Source of the DNA: a virus
DNA length: 38,040 bases
Strand: one strand, 5' to 3'
IMG/VR virus record: IMGVR_UViG_3300042553_000266
Coordinates: 1 to 38,040 of that record
This document shows, in pieces, positions 15,565-23,761 of the stretch (its first letter is position 1; every line of letters starts with the position of its first letter). The notes under the pieces were generated by a model. The model was not told where the DNA came from. It did no database searches and was given only the letters and a program-made list of their open reading frames with translations. The position numbers and the translations under genes are program-made.

Positions 15565-16761
15565 ATGGCAACTCTGGCCCCGCAGCCGAAACTTCAGTTC
15601 TTCGACAACAACGGCAACCCGCTGTCGGGCGGCAGGCTCTACACCTACGTCGCTGGGACGACCACGCCGCAGGCGACGTTCACCGACGAGACCGGCACCG
15701 TCACCAACACCAACCCGGTCATCCTCGACTCTCGCGGCGAGGCGAACGTCTGGTTCGGCCCCGGCACCTACAAGCTTAAGCTGGCCACGGCGGCGGACGT
15801 CGAGGTGTGGTCGGTAGACGACATCGGCTCTCAACTGTCCGTCGCCGATCTGGCCACCGGCATCCAGACGTGGCTGGGCAATCCGACATCCGCCAATCTG
15901 CGCACCGCGATGGTGGATGAGACCGGCACGGGGGCGCTGGTGTTCGCCAACGCGCCGACGCTGGTACTGCCCAACGTCGATGTCATCAACGAAGCCACCC
16001 CCGGCGTCGGCGTGACGGTGGACGGCGTGCTGCTGCAGGACAACGACGTCTCGGCTCAGGACGTCACCGGCAGCGCCACGGTCAACGCACCAATCGTCAA
16101 CGCTACCGGCACCAGTAGCAGCGGCGGCATCGTGCGGCTGTACGAGGACACCGACACTGGCACCAACTATGTGCAGTTGACCGCGCCTTCGTCGATAGCA
16201 TCTAACCGTGTACTGACCCTGCCGGACTCAGTAGGCACTGCGGGCCAAGCCCTAACAACTAACGGCAGCGGAACGCTGTCGTTTGTTTCTATCCCGGCTG
16301 CGGGAACGATGCTAACCGCTGTGTCGCAGACAGAACTTGAATTCCCAAGCATTCCTGCTTGGGCTAAACGTATCACAATGGCTTTTGCTGGTTTGTCCGC
16401 ATCGGGCAACGTCCAGCCGCTAATTCAGATGGGCACAGCCACTGCCTATGAAGTAACTGGCTACACAACTTCCATCCAGTACATCGGCGTTGGATCGTCC
16501 GCCGCTGTCACTAGCGGCTGGCCGCTGGCGGGCAACCTTGCGGCGGCGAACACTTATGGCGGCAAGTTTGAGTTTAACCTGATCGACGCCAGCGCCAATA
16601 CTTGGGTTGGTACGGGCCAGATCCTTCAGTTTAACGGCGGTTTGACGCCTAATCTATGCGTTGGCTACAAGTCGCTTGGGTCTGTGCTTACCCGCATTCG
16701 GCTGTACATGAACGGTACGGATACGTTCGACGCAGGCTCCGTGAACATCCTCTACGAATGA
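15565..16761 (+). CDS. Tail fibre protein with collar-type N-terminal domain
   Basis: A 398-residue protein. Residues 1-75 carry the well-known phage fibre module LQFFDNNGNPLSGGRLYTYV, then TTTPQATFTDETG, LDSRGEANVWFGPGTYKLKL. The middle contains fibre-shaft repeats rich in Asn, Thr and Val with RVLTLPDSVGTAGQALTTNG. The C-terminal 130 residues are a distinct beta domain (KRITMAFAGLSASGNVQPLIQ onward, ending FDAGSVNILYE) that resembles small receptor-binding heads. No protease-type chaperone is visible. The stop overlaps the cupin-type gene start by 4 nt (ATGA). Confidence 0.82.
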   Translation: MATLAPQPKLQFFDNNGNPLSGGRLYTYVAGTTTPQATFTDETGTVTNTNPVILDSRGEANVWFGPGTYKLKLATAADVEVWSVDDIGSQLSVADLATGIQTWLGNPTSANLRTAMVDETGTGALVFANAPTLVLPNVDVINEATPGVGVTVDGVLLQDNDVSAQDVTGSATVNAPIVNATGTSSSGGIVRLYEDTDTGTNYVQLTAPSSIASNRVLTLPDSVGTAGQALTTNGSGTLSFVSIPAAGTMLTAVSQTELEFPSIPAWAKRITMAFAGLSASGNVQPLIQMGTATAYEVTGYTTSIQYIGVGSSAAVTSGWPLAGNLAAANTYGGKFEFNLIDASANTWVGTGQILQFNGGLTPNLCVGYKSLGSVLTRIRLYMNGTDTFDAGSVNILYE

Positions 16762-17192
16762 GCGCAGACGTCCAGACCGCGCAGATGCGCGGCAAAGTGC
16801 AGGCGCTGCAAGAGGAGATCCTCAAGCAGCCCCAGGTCGAACTGCCGACTGAGCACATCTTCCACGGCGGGATGTATTGCCGTCAGGTGTGGCAACCGGC
16901 TGGGACTATAATCGTCGGCAAGGTCCATAAGAAGGAACACTTCTTCATGGTGGTGTCGGGATGCGTCGCGGTGTCGGTTGGCGAGGAGGCGCAAGAGATA
17001 CGCGCCCCGTTCCTGCTGACCAGCCATCCGGGCGACAAGCGGGCGATCTACGCGATCACCGACACGCTGTACATGACCGTCCACCGCACCGACGAAACGG
17101 ACGTCGCGGCGGCGGAAGATGAACTGGTGGAATACGATCCGACCTGCCCGTTTCTGGTCGGCAACAAGCTAAAGGTGCTGCCATGTCAATGA
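16758..17192 (+). CDS. Cupin-fold protein
   Basis: A 144-residue protein with the ATG at 16758 inside the preceding stop (ATGA). Residues about 30-110 form a single cupin barrel: FHGGMYCRQVWQPAGTIIVG, then KVHKKEHFFMVVSGCVAVSV, which matches the first cupin motif with His and Glu ligands, then FLLTSHPGDKRAIYAITD and a second-motif-like TLYMTVHRTDE. The N-terminal 28 residues are helical. Small cupins of this kind occur between fibre and ejection genes in other podoviruses, but no reaction is known for them. A metal site is plausible from the His/Glu pattern. Confidence 0.75.
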   Translation: MSADVQTAQMRGKVQALQEEILKQPQVELPTEHIFHGGMYCRQVWQPAGTIIVGKVHKKEHFFMVVSGCVAVSVGEEAQEIRAPFLLTSHPGDKRAIYAITDTLYMTVHRTDETDVAAAEDELVEYDPTCPFLVGNKLKVLPCQ

Positions 17193-17989
17193 TCGCCGCC
17201 GCCGCCGCAGTAATGGGGGGTGCCCAAATTGGTTCGGGCATCCTCCAAAGCCGCGCCGCAAGCAAAGCCGCCGCCGCGCAAGCCGCCGCGCAGGGCGACG
17301 CGCTGAACGCGCAGCGGGCGATGTTTGAGCGGCAGATTGAACTGCAAGAGCCGTTCCGACAGGCCGGGCTAACCGGGCAGAACCGGCTGATGCAACTGCT
17401 TGGGTTGGGCGGAGACACGACCGCTGCCGACTACGGCATGGCGGCGCGACCGTTCGGCATGGAGCAGTTCGAGAACGATCCGGGCTACGCCTTCCGCATG
17501 AGCGAGGGCATGAAGGCGCTGGAGCGGTCAGCCGCAGCGCGGGGCGGGATGCTGTCCGGCGGTGCGCTGCGCGGCATCACGCGCTTCGGTCAGGATCTGG
17601 CCAGCCAGGAATACCAGAACGCCTTCAATCGCTACCAGATTGAGCGGCAGGCGCGGCTGAATCCGCTCCAGTCGTTGATGGGCGCCGGCCAGTCCGCCAC
17701 CAACGTCATGACCGGCGCGGCAGGCACCTACGGTCAGCAGGCAGCGGAAGGACTGACGTCTTTGGGCAACATCCGCGCCAGCCAGTACATGGGGCGGGCG
17801 CAGGCGTTGGGTGGGGCGCTGCAAGGCGCGGCAGGGGCGTTCGGCGACTATGCCGCCATGAACCAAATGCAGAACTTTCAGAATCAACTGTTAAACAGGA
17901 TGCCTCAAGGCGGGGGTGGCGGCTCGACATTCATTCCCGGTTCGACAGGCGGCGGGGCTTATGACTGGTCGCGGGTTGGGAGACCTTAA
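17183..17989 (+). CDS. DNA ejection protein, P22 gp7-like
   Basis: A 268-residue virion protein expected to leave the capsid with the DNA and help form the trans-envelope conduit; P22 gp7 is about 229 residues. The N terminus is Ala/Gly-rich (MSMIAAAAAVMGGAQIGSGI), a likely membrane-active segment. The family core is clear: FENDPGYAFRMSEGMKALER, SAAARGGMLSGGALRGITRF, then ASQEYQNAFNRYQIERQARL and a Gly-rich tail. The start overlaps the cupin gene by 10 nt. First of three ejection genes in P22 order. Confidence 0.87.
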   Translation: MSMIAAAAAVMGGAQIGSGILQSRAASKAAAAQAAAQGDALNAQRAMFERQIELQEPFRQAGLTGQNRLMQLLGLGGDTTAADYGMAARPFGMEQFENDPGYAFRMSEGMKALERSAAARGGMLSGGALRGITRFGQDLASQEYQNAFNRYQIERQARLNPLQSLMGAGQSATNVMTGAAGTYGQQAAEGLTSLGNIRASQYMGRAQALGGALQGAAGAFGDYAAMNQMQNFQNQLLNRMPQGGGGGSTFIPGSTGGGAYDWSRVGRP

Positions 17990-17991
17990 CC

Positions 17992-19593
17992 ATGCCAATT
18001 GACGTTTCCATTCTTCGCCCGCAGCCGCTGCCGCAAGGGCCGTCGCTGCTGGAGTCGCAAGCCCGCGCCAATCAACTGATGGCGTCGCAGTCGCAGCTTG
18101 CGATGAACACGCTTCAGATGCAGAAGGCGCAACGAGAAATGCAGCGCGAGGAGCAGATGAACGCGCTGCTGTCGAATCCCGACGTCATCGACCCGACGAC
18201 CGGACAGATTAAGCCGGGGGCTTTTGCCGTACTTGGTGAGCAGGGCGCGGGCGGGCTGGCGCCGAAGTTCTTTGAGTTGTCGTTGTCGCAGCAAAAAGCG
18301 CGGCGGGAATCTGAAGAAGCAGGACTCAAGCAGCGCACCGCGCAGTTCGAACTACGCTCCAAGAAGACACAGCAGTACCGCGACGACATGTCGCGGGTCA
18401 CTACCCCCGAGGCAGCGCGGGCGCGAGTCGTGGCGCTGTACGCCGACCCGGACATGGCAGAATTTCTCAAGTCGCAAGGCGGCAGCGAGGAAGCATCACT
18501 CAAAGAGCTTGATACTGCTCTTGCCGCAGGGCCGGAAGGTTTTCAGGCTTGGCAAGCGAAAACCTCGCAAGCCGCAGACGTAGTCGCTGGGCGTCTTCAA
18601 GACGAAGCGCAGTTTGGCTACGTAACCCGCGAGGCCCGCGACATTTTGGCGCAGATGAAAGGCCGTGAAGGCGCACGGCTAACCGGCGCGGCTACCAGTC
18701 TGGAAATTAGCCCCGACGGTAAGCCTATGGTCGGTGCGCCTGGGGTTATGGCCACAACCGCCAACCAGATCTTGCAGCATCAGATATCTGCGGAACTGGC
18801 GATGGAGAAGGGCAACGCCAAGTTGGCCGAGACTTTCATGGGGCTGGCGCAGAAACTTACGCAATCTGTGCCGCAGGAATATCGGGAATATCTGCTCGCT
18901 AAAGCAGACGAAGGTTTCCGTCGATACGAACTTGAAAAGCGCAAGGCAAGCGCCGCCAGCCAGACGGTTAATCTTCCTGCGTCAGAAAAAGCCGAGCAAA
19001 CAAAACGCGGCGAATTTCTGCTGGATACGTTCAAGACTATCAGCCAGCGGGCCGATCAAGCGCGGCGTACCCTGTCGCGGGTGGACGTAGCCAAGTCCGT
19101 GCTTGATAGAGGTTTTCGTACTGGGTGGGGTGCGGAGGCGCAGGCATCAGCGGCTTCGGTGCTTAGCGCGTTGGGCCTTAGTAAAGACGCCGAAAAATAC
19201 GCGGCAAACGCTCAGTCGTTTTTGGCGATGGCCCGTGAAACTGTACAGGAAAAGATGCTGGCTCAGAAAGGCCCGCAAACTGATAACGACGCTAAACGGC
19301 TCGACCAAACAGCCGCTTCGCTTACCAACGAACGCGAGTCTAACGAGTTTATCCTAGCGTTTACTACGGCCTTGGCAAACCGAGATATTGCCGAACGTAA
19401 GTTCTATGCTGACTGGTATCGCAAGAACAAAACTTACGACGGTGCCGAAGACGCTTGGGTGGAAGGCCCTGCCAGCAAATCTATTTTTGATGACCCAGTA
19501 CTGAAAAAATACGCGCCTGCTGCTGGCGGCAAAACCCCTGTCGCACCGGCAGCGGGCGGGCAGCGCAAGCCGCTTGGCGACATCTTCAAGTGA
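17992..19593 (+). CDS. DNA ejection protein, P22 gp20-like by position
   Basis: A 533-residue, largely helical protein rich in Gln, Ala, Lys and Glu, 2 nt after the gp7-like gene. Residues 10-60 are Gln-rich coiled coil (SQARANQLMASQSQLAMNTL). The middle carries long amphipathic helices (AELAMEKGNAKLAETFMGLA; SEKAEQTKRGEFLLDTFKTI). The C-terminal 30 residues are Pro/Ala/Gly-rich. No transmembrane helix is evident. Size and helical character match the second P22-type ejection protein (gp20 about 471 residues). Assignment rests on order and composition, not on a specific motif. Confidence 0.75.
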   Translation: MPIDVSILRPQPLPQGPSLLESQARANQLMASQSQLAMNTLQMQKAQREMQREEQMNALLSNPDVIDPTTGQIKPGAFAVLGEQGAGGLAPKFFELSLSQQKARRESEEAGLKQRTAQFELRSKKTQQYRDDMSRVTTPEAARARVVALYADPDMAEFLKSQGGSEEASLKELDTALAAGPEGFQAWQAKTSQAADVVAGRLQDEAQFGYVTREARDILAQMKGREGARLTGAATSLEISPDGKPMVGAPGVMATTANQILQHQISAELAMEKGNAKLAETFMGLAQKLTQSVPQEYREYLLAKADEGFRRYELEKRKASAASQTVNLPASEKAEQTKRGEFLLDTFKTISQRADQARRTLSRVDVAKSVLDRGFRTGWGAEAQASAASVLSALGLSKDAEKYAANAQSFLAMARETVQEKMLAQKGPQTDNDAKRLDQTAASLTNERESNEFILAFTTALANRDIAERKFYADWYRKNKTYDGAEDAWVEGPASKSIFDDPVLKKYAPAAGGKTPVAPAAGGQRKPLGDIFK

Positions 19594-19602
19594 CCCGCGA
19601 CG

Positions 19603-21201
19603 ATGGCTGACTATCAGACACAGATAGACGAAGCGCGGCGGCAAGGCTACGCCGACGACGAGATCATTCAGCATCTACGCAGCAAAGACCCCAAGGTCGA
19701 GCGGGCGCTGAAGGAAGGCTATTCGTCGCAGGAAATTATGCAGTTCTTGTCGCCGGGAAGCGCCCCAGCGCCCGCCGCCGCGCCGCAAAAACGGGGTGCG
19801 TTGGGCACCGTCGCCCGCTTTGGAGGTCTGGCAGGCAAAGCCGCTGCGCCTGCGGCCATTGGTACAACGGCTGGGGCGCTGCTGGGATCTCCTGCGGGTC
19901 CTCCCGGCATGGCGGCGGGGGCGCTGATCGGCGGGCTGGCAGTGCCCGTCGCCGACGCAGGTGTGATGGCGTACAACGCGCTGATGGGCGGGCAGGTGCG
20001 GTTGCCGTCCGACATCATCCGCAATTACCTGCCAGGGCCGGCACCAGAGACGGCAGGCGAGCGCGTGTTCTCCTCCGGCGCCGAGGCGCTGCTGGGCACG
20101 GCGCCGCAGGTCGGCGCTGCGCGGGTGCTGGCAGGCTCTGCCCGCCCTGCCGCCCAAGCAGTCGGGCGTGTGGTTGGCGCAGAGCCGACCCGGCAGATGA
20201 TTGCGGCCCCGGCAGCAGGCGTCGCAGGGCAGGCGACGGTCGAGGCCACCGACAGCCCGCTGGCGGGCTTGGCGGCGGGCACTGTAGCTGGCGGGGCGAC
20301 CGGGGTGCGCAAGACGGTGCGCGAGGCGGTGCCGTCCGCCGAAGATCTGACCAAGAAAGCGAAGCAGAACTATCAGATCCTCGACAAGTCTGGCTTCCGC
20401 ATGGACGCTGACAAGTTCGCCGCTCGCATGGCAAACGAGGCAGCGGACATGCGGCGCACGGTCGGCTACACGCCGACGGCGTATCCGCGCATCGCGGCGA
20501 TAGTCGAGGAAATGTCCGCTGCGATGCCTAAAGACGTGGCGGAACTGCAAGGCCTGCGCAAGATGATTCAAGGCGCGAAAGGCAGTACAGACGCGCAGGA
20601 GCGTCTAATCGCGTCTGAACTGATGGACCGCTTTGACGACTACATCGTAAACGCCCCTTCCAGCGACATTGTCGCGGGCCGCACAGATGTCCTCAAGGCG
20701 TGGGAGCAGGCGCGGAAGGACTACTCTCGCATGAAGAAGAGCGAGGTGTTCCAGGACATGATTGAGAACGCCGACTTTACGACTGCTGGTAAGGAGCAGG
20801 CGCTGACGACCGCGCTGCAACAACTGGCCCGCAACAAGCGGCGCATGCGCGTATTCACGCTCGATGAGCAGGAGCAGATCAAGGCGGCGGCGAAGGGCGG
20901 CAAGTTGCAGGACATGATGCGGGTTGTGGCTAAGTTCACGCCGATGACGCCTGCCGCCGCTATCTTTACCGCGGTCTCTGGCCCTTACGGTGCTGGGTTG
21001 GCAGGCGCTGGGCTTGCCGCCCGTCAACTGGGCGGGCAACTGCGCACCCGAGACGTCAATCGGCTGGCGGAACAGATGCGGTTGGGCCAGCGTCCCGGCA
21101 TAATCCAAGGGCCGTTTGACGCCGTTCCGATCACGGCTGCGCGAGGCGCCATGTCCTCGCCGTACTTTCAAGATCCGACGAACGCGCTGGTTGTGGAGTA
21201 A
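19603..21201 (+). CDS. DNA ejection protein, P22 gp16-like by position
   Basis: A 532-residue protein, the third of the ejection set. The N terminus has two short repeats (ARRQGYADDEIIQHL and ALKEGYSSQEIMQFL), a helix-turn pattern frequent in phage inner virion proteins. Residues about 65-125 are a glycine-rich hydrophobic stretch (AAPAAIGTTAGALLGSPAGP and GALIGGLAVPVADAG) able to insert into membranes, repeated less strongly at 195-240 and 455-480. The central part is helical and charged. In P22, gp16 enters the cytoplasmic membrane during genome delivery; the same role is inferred here. Confidence 0.75.
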   Translation: MADYQTQIDEARRQGYADDEIIQHLRSKDPKVERALKEGYSSQEIMQFLSPGSAPAPAAAPQKRGALGTVARFGGLAGKAAAPAAIGTTAGALLGSPAGPPGMAAGALIGGLAVPVADAGVMAYNALMGGQVRLPSDIIRNYLPGPAPETAGERVFSSGAEALLGTAPQVGAARVLAGSARPAAQAVGRVVGAEPTRQMIAAPAAGVAGQATVEATDSPLAGLAAGTVAGGATGVRKTVREAVPSAEDLTKKAKQNYQILDKSGFRMDADKFAARMANEAADMRRTVGYTPTAYPRIAAIVEEMSAAMPKDVAELQGLRKMIQGAKGSTDAQERLIASELMDRFDDYIVNAPSSDIVAGRTDVLKAWEQARKDYSRMKKSEVFQDMIENADFTTAGKEQALTTALQQLARNKRRMRVFTLDEQEQIKAAAKGGKLQDMMRVVAKFTPMTPAAAIFTAVSGPYGAGLAGAGLAARQLGGQLRTRDVNRLAEQMRLGQRPGIIQGPFDAVPITAARGAMSSPYFQDPTNALVVE

Positions 21202-21202
21202 C

Positions 21203-21427
21203 ATGGACCTTCAGACCCTATTCAACATCGCCGTCGCGCTCGCGGGCGGCCTCGGCGGGTGGATCCTGAACAGCATCTACAGGTCCATCGAGCGGTTGGA
21301 CCAGGACGTGCGGGCCATGCCGCACACCTACGTGTCGCGCAGCGACTACCGCGACGACATCAAGGACATCAAAGACATGCTGAGCAAACTTTTCGACAAA
21401 CTCGACGCAAAGGCGGACAAGTCATGA
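21203..21427 (+). CDS. Small membrane protein of the lysis cassette
   Basis: A 74-residue protein. The start is taken as ATG 21203, one base after the previous stop. Residues 5-26 form one transmembrane helix (LFNIAVALAGGLGGWILNSI). The rest is a charged helix with coiled-coil character (DDIKDIKDMLSKLFDKLDAK). Such one-helix proteins sit just before holins or endolysins in many phages and may be antiholin- or holin-like. The stop overlaps the next ATG (ATGA). The role is inferred from position. Confidence 0.72.
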   Translation: MDLQTLFNIAVALAGGLGGWILNSIYRSIERLDQDVRAMPHTYVSRSDYRDDIKDIKDMLSKLFDKLDAKADKS

Positions 21428-21597
21428 GAGCGTTCCTGCTGGCTAGATCGAAAGAGGCGTCAACGTGGCGCGGCATTACGCTGTTCCTCACGGCGCTGGG
21501 CGTACCGTTGGCCCCGCAACTGGCCGAGGCTATCGTGGCGGCGGGGCTGGGCGTCGCCGGTCTGCTGGGCGTGCTGCTGCCGGATGGCCGTAACTAA
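21424..21597 (+). CDS. Candidate holin, 57 aa
   Basis: The ATG at 21424 overlaps the preceding stop by 4 nt, and the 3' end overlaps the endolysin start by 14 nt. The 57 residues begin MRAFLLARSKEASTWRGITL and contain two hydrophobic segments (ITLFLTALGVPLAPQL; AIVAAGLGVAGLLGVLL) with a short polar end PDGRN. The 'SK.ASTWRG' start followed by small hydrophobic helices is typical of small phage holins. A holin permits the endolysin to reach the cell wall. No spanin gene is recognisable nearby. Confidence 0.7.
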   Translation: MRAFLLARSKEASTWRGITLFLTALGVPLAPQLAEAIVAAGLGVAGLLGVLLPDGRN

Positions 21598-22099
21598 CTT
21601 CGACCGCTGTCTCGCCTTGGTGCTGAAGCACGAGGGCGGGTTCGTCAACCACCCGCAAGACCCCGGTGGCGCCACGAACCTAGGCGTTACCAAGGCAGTC
21701 TGGCAAGAGTGGCGCGGGCGCCCGGTAACAACGGCGGAGATGCGGCGGCTGAAGCCCATTGACGTCGAGCCGCTCTACCGCAGGCGCTTCTGGGACCGCG
21801 TGCGGGGCGATGACCTGCCGCTAGGCGTGGACTACTGCGTGTTCGACGCGGCGGTGAACAGCGGTCCTGGCCGCGCCGCCAAGTGGCTACAGGAAGTCCT
21901 CGGCGTGCCACAAGACGGCGCGGTCGGTCTCGTTACGCTGGGTGCGGCAAGAGACTTCCCCAAGGCGGAACTGATCCGGCGCTACTGTCAGGAGCGGCTG
22001 GAGTTCCTTCAGGGCCTGCGGACGTTCCCGGTGTTTGGCCGGGGCTGGTCGGCTCGGGTAAGGGAAGTGGAAGCTGTTGCCACTCAGATGTCGGTCTGA
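21584..22099 (+). CDS. Endolysin, GH108 N-acetylmuramidase
   Basis: A 171-residue peptidoglycan hydrolase, the normal length for this family. The GH108 signature is near the N terminus: VLKHEGGF with catalytic Glu17, then NHPQDPGGATNLGVT. The C-terminal part (from about residue 85, DYCVFDAAVNSGPGRAAKWL onward) is the peptidoglycan-binding half usual for these enzymes. There is no signal peptide, so release depends on the holin. The last 16 nt overlap the end of a convergent small gene on the other strand. Confidence 0.9.
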   Translation: MAVTNFDRCLALVLKHEGGFVNHPQDPGGATNLGVTKAVWQEWRGRPVTTAEMRRLKPIDVEPLYRRRFWDRVRGDDLPLGVDYCVFDAAVNSGPGRAAKWLQEVLGVPQDGAVGLVTLGAARDFPKAELIRRYCQERLEFLQGLRTFPVFGRGWSARVREVEAVATQMSV

Positions 22100-22242
22100 C
22101 GTTCATTGATGGGCCTCGCAAGAATCCATTTGTCACCAAGGATGCGGACAGACCGCAGCCAAGCGCGGCGGTTGTGGCGGTCCAAGTCCCTGTCACCGGA
22201 GCGCCAGAGGCGGCAGGCGCGGGTCAAGAGGTCACGCCGCAT
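22084..22242 (-). CDS. Small basic phage protein, 52 aa
   Basis: On the complement, ATG at 22242 opens a 52-codon frame overlapping the 3' end of the upstream gene (22232-22417) by 11 nt. The protein starts MRRDLLTRACRLWRSGDRDL and contains NRRAWLRSVRILGDKWILA, a pattern I associate with recurrent short phage proteins encoded beside replication genes. It is very rich in Arg and Trp, consistent with nucleic-acid or protein binding. The end overlaps the endolysin by 16 nt, tail to tail, with no terminator between the two transcription units. Confidence 0.6.
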   Translation of the reverse strand: MRRDLLTRACRLWRSGDRDLDRHNRRAWLRSVRILGDKWILARPINERQTDI

Positions 22243-22417
22243 CGCCGTCTCCCATGATCTCCTGCCGCTCGCGGGCGTCGCGCAGGACGCAGTACCGCTG
22301 GTGGAGCCGTAGCATCACCGTCTTGCGGCGGGCGCCGGTCCGTTCCGCCTGGATCAGTTCGTACAGTTCGGTCTCGCTCAGGTCGGGCAATCTTTGGTTC
22401 ATTTGGCGCCAGTTCAT
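22232..22417 (-). CDS. Small helical phage protein, 61 aa
   Basis: The start is chosen at 22417, where GGAGAA lies 4 nt upstream of ATGAACTGG; the open frame extends to 22462 without a better ribosome binding site. The sequence NQRLPDLSETELYELIQAER, followed by GARRKTVMLRLHQRY and LRDARERQEI, is a family of 55-75-residue proteins frequent in Pseudomonas and related phages ('LP..TE.E...L...E..GARR...L.RLHQRY..LR..RER'). The function is unknown. It follows the helicase gene in the same transcription unit. Confidence 0.75.
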   Translation of the reverse strand: MNWRQMNQRLPDLSETELYELIQAERTGARRKTVMLRLHQRYCVLRDARERQEIMGDGDAA

Positions 22418-22474
22418 AATTTCTCCTTCAGTCGTTGTGGAATCTTCGGTAAGGGCGACCACGCCACGCAGTCG

Positions 22475-23761
22475 TCATCGCAGCGCCTCCAGTGCAGCGT
22501 CCGACACGCTGCGTTTGTTCCGTAATGCAGTCCACATCTTCTCGTCCACGGTACCCTCCATCAACATGACATAACACCAGACCGGGTGCTGCTGACCGCT
22601 GCGGTGCAGCCGCCCGATAGCCTGTTCGTATAGCTCCAGCGACCACGGCAGCGACAGGAACACGACATGGTGCCCGCCGTGCTGGAGGTTCAGCCCATGC
22701 CCTGCGGCTGCGGGGTGCAGCAGCAAGACTTCCAAGTCGCCACGGTTCCAGAGGTCGATGTCGTCCACCGTCCCGGCGTGCGGGTAGCGTTGGCGCAGGG
22801 CGTCGTACTCGGCTTGAAACTGATAGAACACGATGGTCGGCGCTCGCTGGTTCTCCTCCAGCAGTTCCGCGAGCCGGTCCAGCTTGACCGTGTGCGTCCA
22901 GTGCGCCTCGCGCGCCTCGTCGTAGACGAACCCCGCCGCGAGTTGCTGGAGCTTCTGCCCCGCAGCCGCAGCGGTCACGGCGCTAATGGTCTGGCCCTCA
23001 AACTCCAGCACGAACTCCTTTTGCATCTTCCGGTACGGCGCCATGTCCATCTGGCACGGCACCTCGACCGTGTGCAGCGGCGGCAGGGTGTCGGTGTACA
23101 CGCCCGCCTCCAGCAGATACGTCCACGGGCGGATGCGACCCATGACGTGTTCCAGCGCACCGTGAAGGGGCGACCACTGGCCGAACTCCTGGTTGACGCA
23201 GTAAAAATACTGCTGCAAGAAGGCGCCTTTGCTGCGGCCCAGCATCGTCTGGTCCACGATTTTGCACTGCCCGAAGACGTCCTCCAAACCGTTGCTGGTA
23301 AAGCTGCCCGTCAGGCCCCAGCGCACCTCGATGTGTTTGATCGCCTTCTCCAAGGCTTTGAAGCGTTTGCCGCTCGGGTTCTTCAGCCGCGTGAGTTCGT
23401 CGAACACTACAGCCCGGAACGTCTCGATCTCCGGCTGTTGCACCAACCACTCGATGCTGTCGTAGTTGGTCACGATCACCTCGGCCCGCGACCGCAGCGC
23501 CTCGATGCGCTCCTTGGGCGAGCCGCAGGCGACCTCGACGTGCAGCTCTGGCGCCCACTTCTCCGCTTCAGCGGGCCAGACGTGCTGCGCCACCCGCAGC
23601 GGCGCCAGCACCAACACCCGGTAGCCGGTGTCCTGCACCAGACTGTAGATGGCGTCCAGCGCCGTGGCCGTCTTGCCCGCGCCGACCGGCGCCAGCACCA
23701 TCGCGCGGTCGTTGTCGTACAGGAAGTCGGCAGCGGCTCGCTGGTAGGGGCGCAGGGTCAT
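22475..23761 (-). CDS. SNF2-type superfamily 2 helicase
   Basis: A 428-residue ATPase. The ATG at 23761 overlaps the preceding stop (ATGA); the frame is open further upstream but that stretch lies in the methyltransferase-like gene. Motifs in order: Q-like RPYQ at 4-7, Walker A APVGAGKT at 24-31, VLAPLRVAQHVW (motif Ia), VTNYDSIEW, Walker B VVFDELTRLKNP with Asp121-Glu122, LTGSFTSNG (motif III), and GLNLQHGGHHVVFLSLPWS and QAIGRLHRSGQ (motifs V-VI). Phage members of this family are usually encoded with a VRR-NUC nuclease, as here, and are thought to act in replication, recombination or restart. Confidence 0.88.
   Translation of the reverse strand: MTLRPYQRAAADFLYDNDRAMVLAPVGAGKTATALDAIYSLVQDTGYRVLVLAPLRVAQHVWPAEAEKWAPELHVEVACGSPKERIEALRSRAEVIVTNYDSIEWLVQQPEIETFRAVVFDELTRLKNPSGKRFKALEKAIKHIEVRWGLTGSFTSNGLEDVFGQCKIVDQTMLGRSKGAFLQQYFYCVNQEFGQWSPLHGALEHVMGRIRPWTYLLEAGVYTDTLPPLHTVEVPCQMDMAPYRKMQKEFVLEFEGQTISAVTAAAAGQKLQQLAAGFVYDEAREAHWTHTVKLDRLAELLEENQRAPTIVFYQFQAEYDALRQRYPHAGTVDDIDLWNRGDLEVLLLHPAAAGHGLNLQHGGHHVVFLSLPWSLELYEQAIGRLHRSGQQHPVWCYVMLMEGTVDEKMWTALRNKRSVSDAALEALR

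Noticed and set aside
21203-22099. Rz/Rz1 spanin pair nested near the endolysin
   Set aside because: Neither a membrane-anchored coiled-coil Rz nor a lipobox-bearing Rz1 frame is visible; the 74-aa protein has a membrane helix and a charged helix but no partner.
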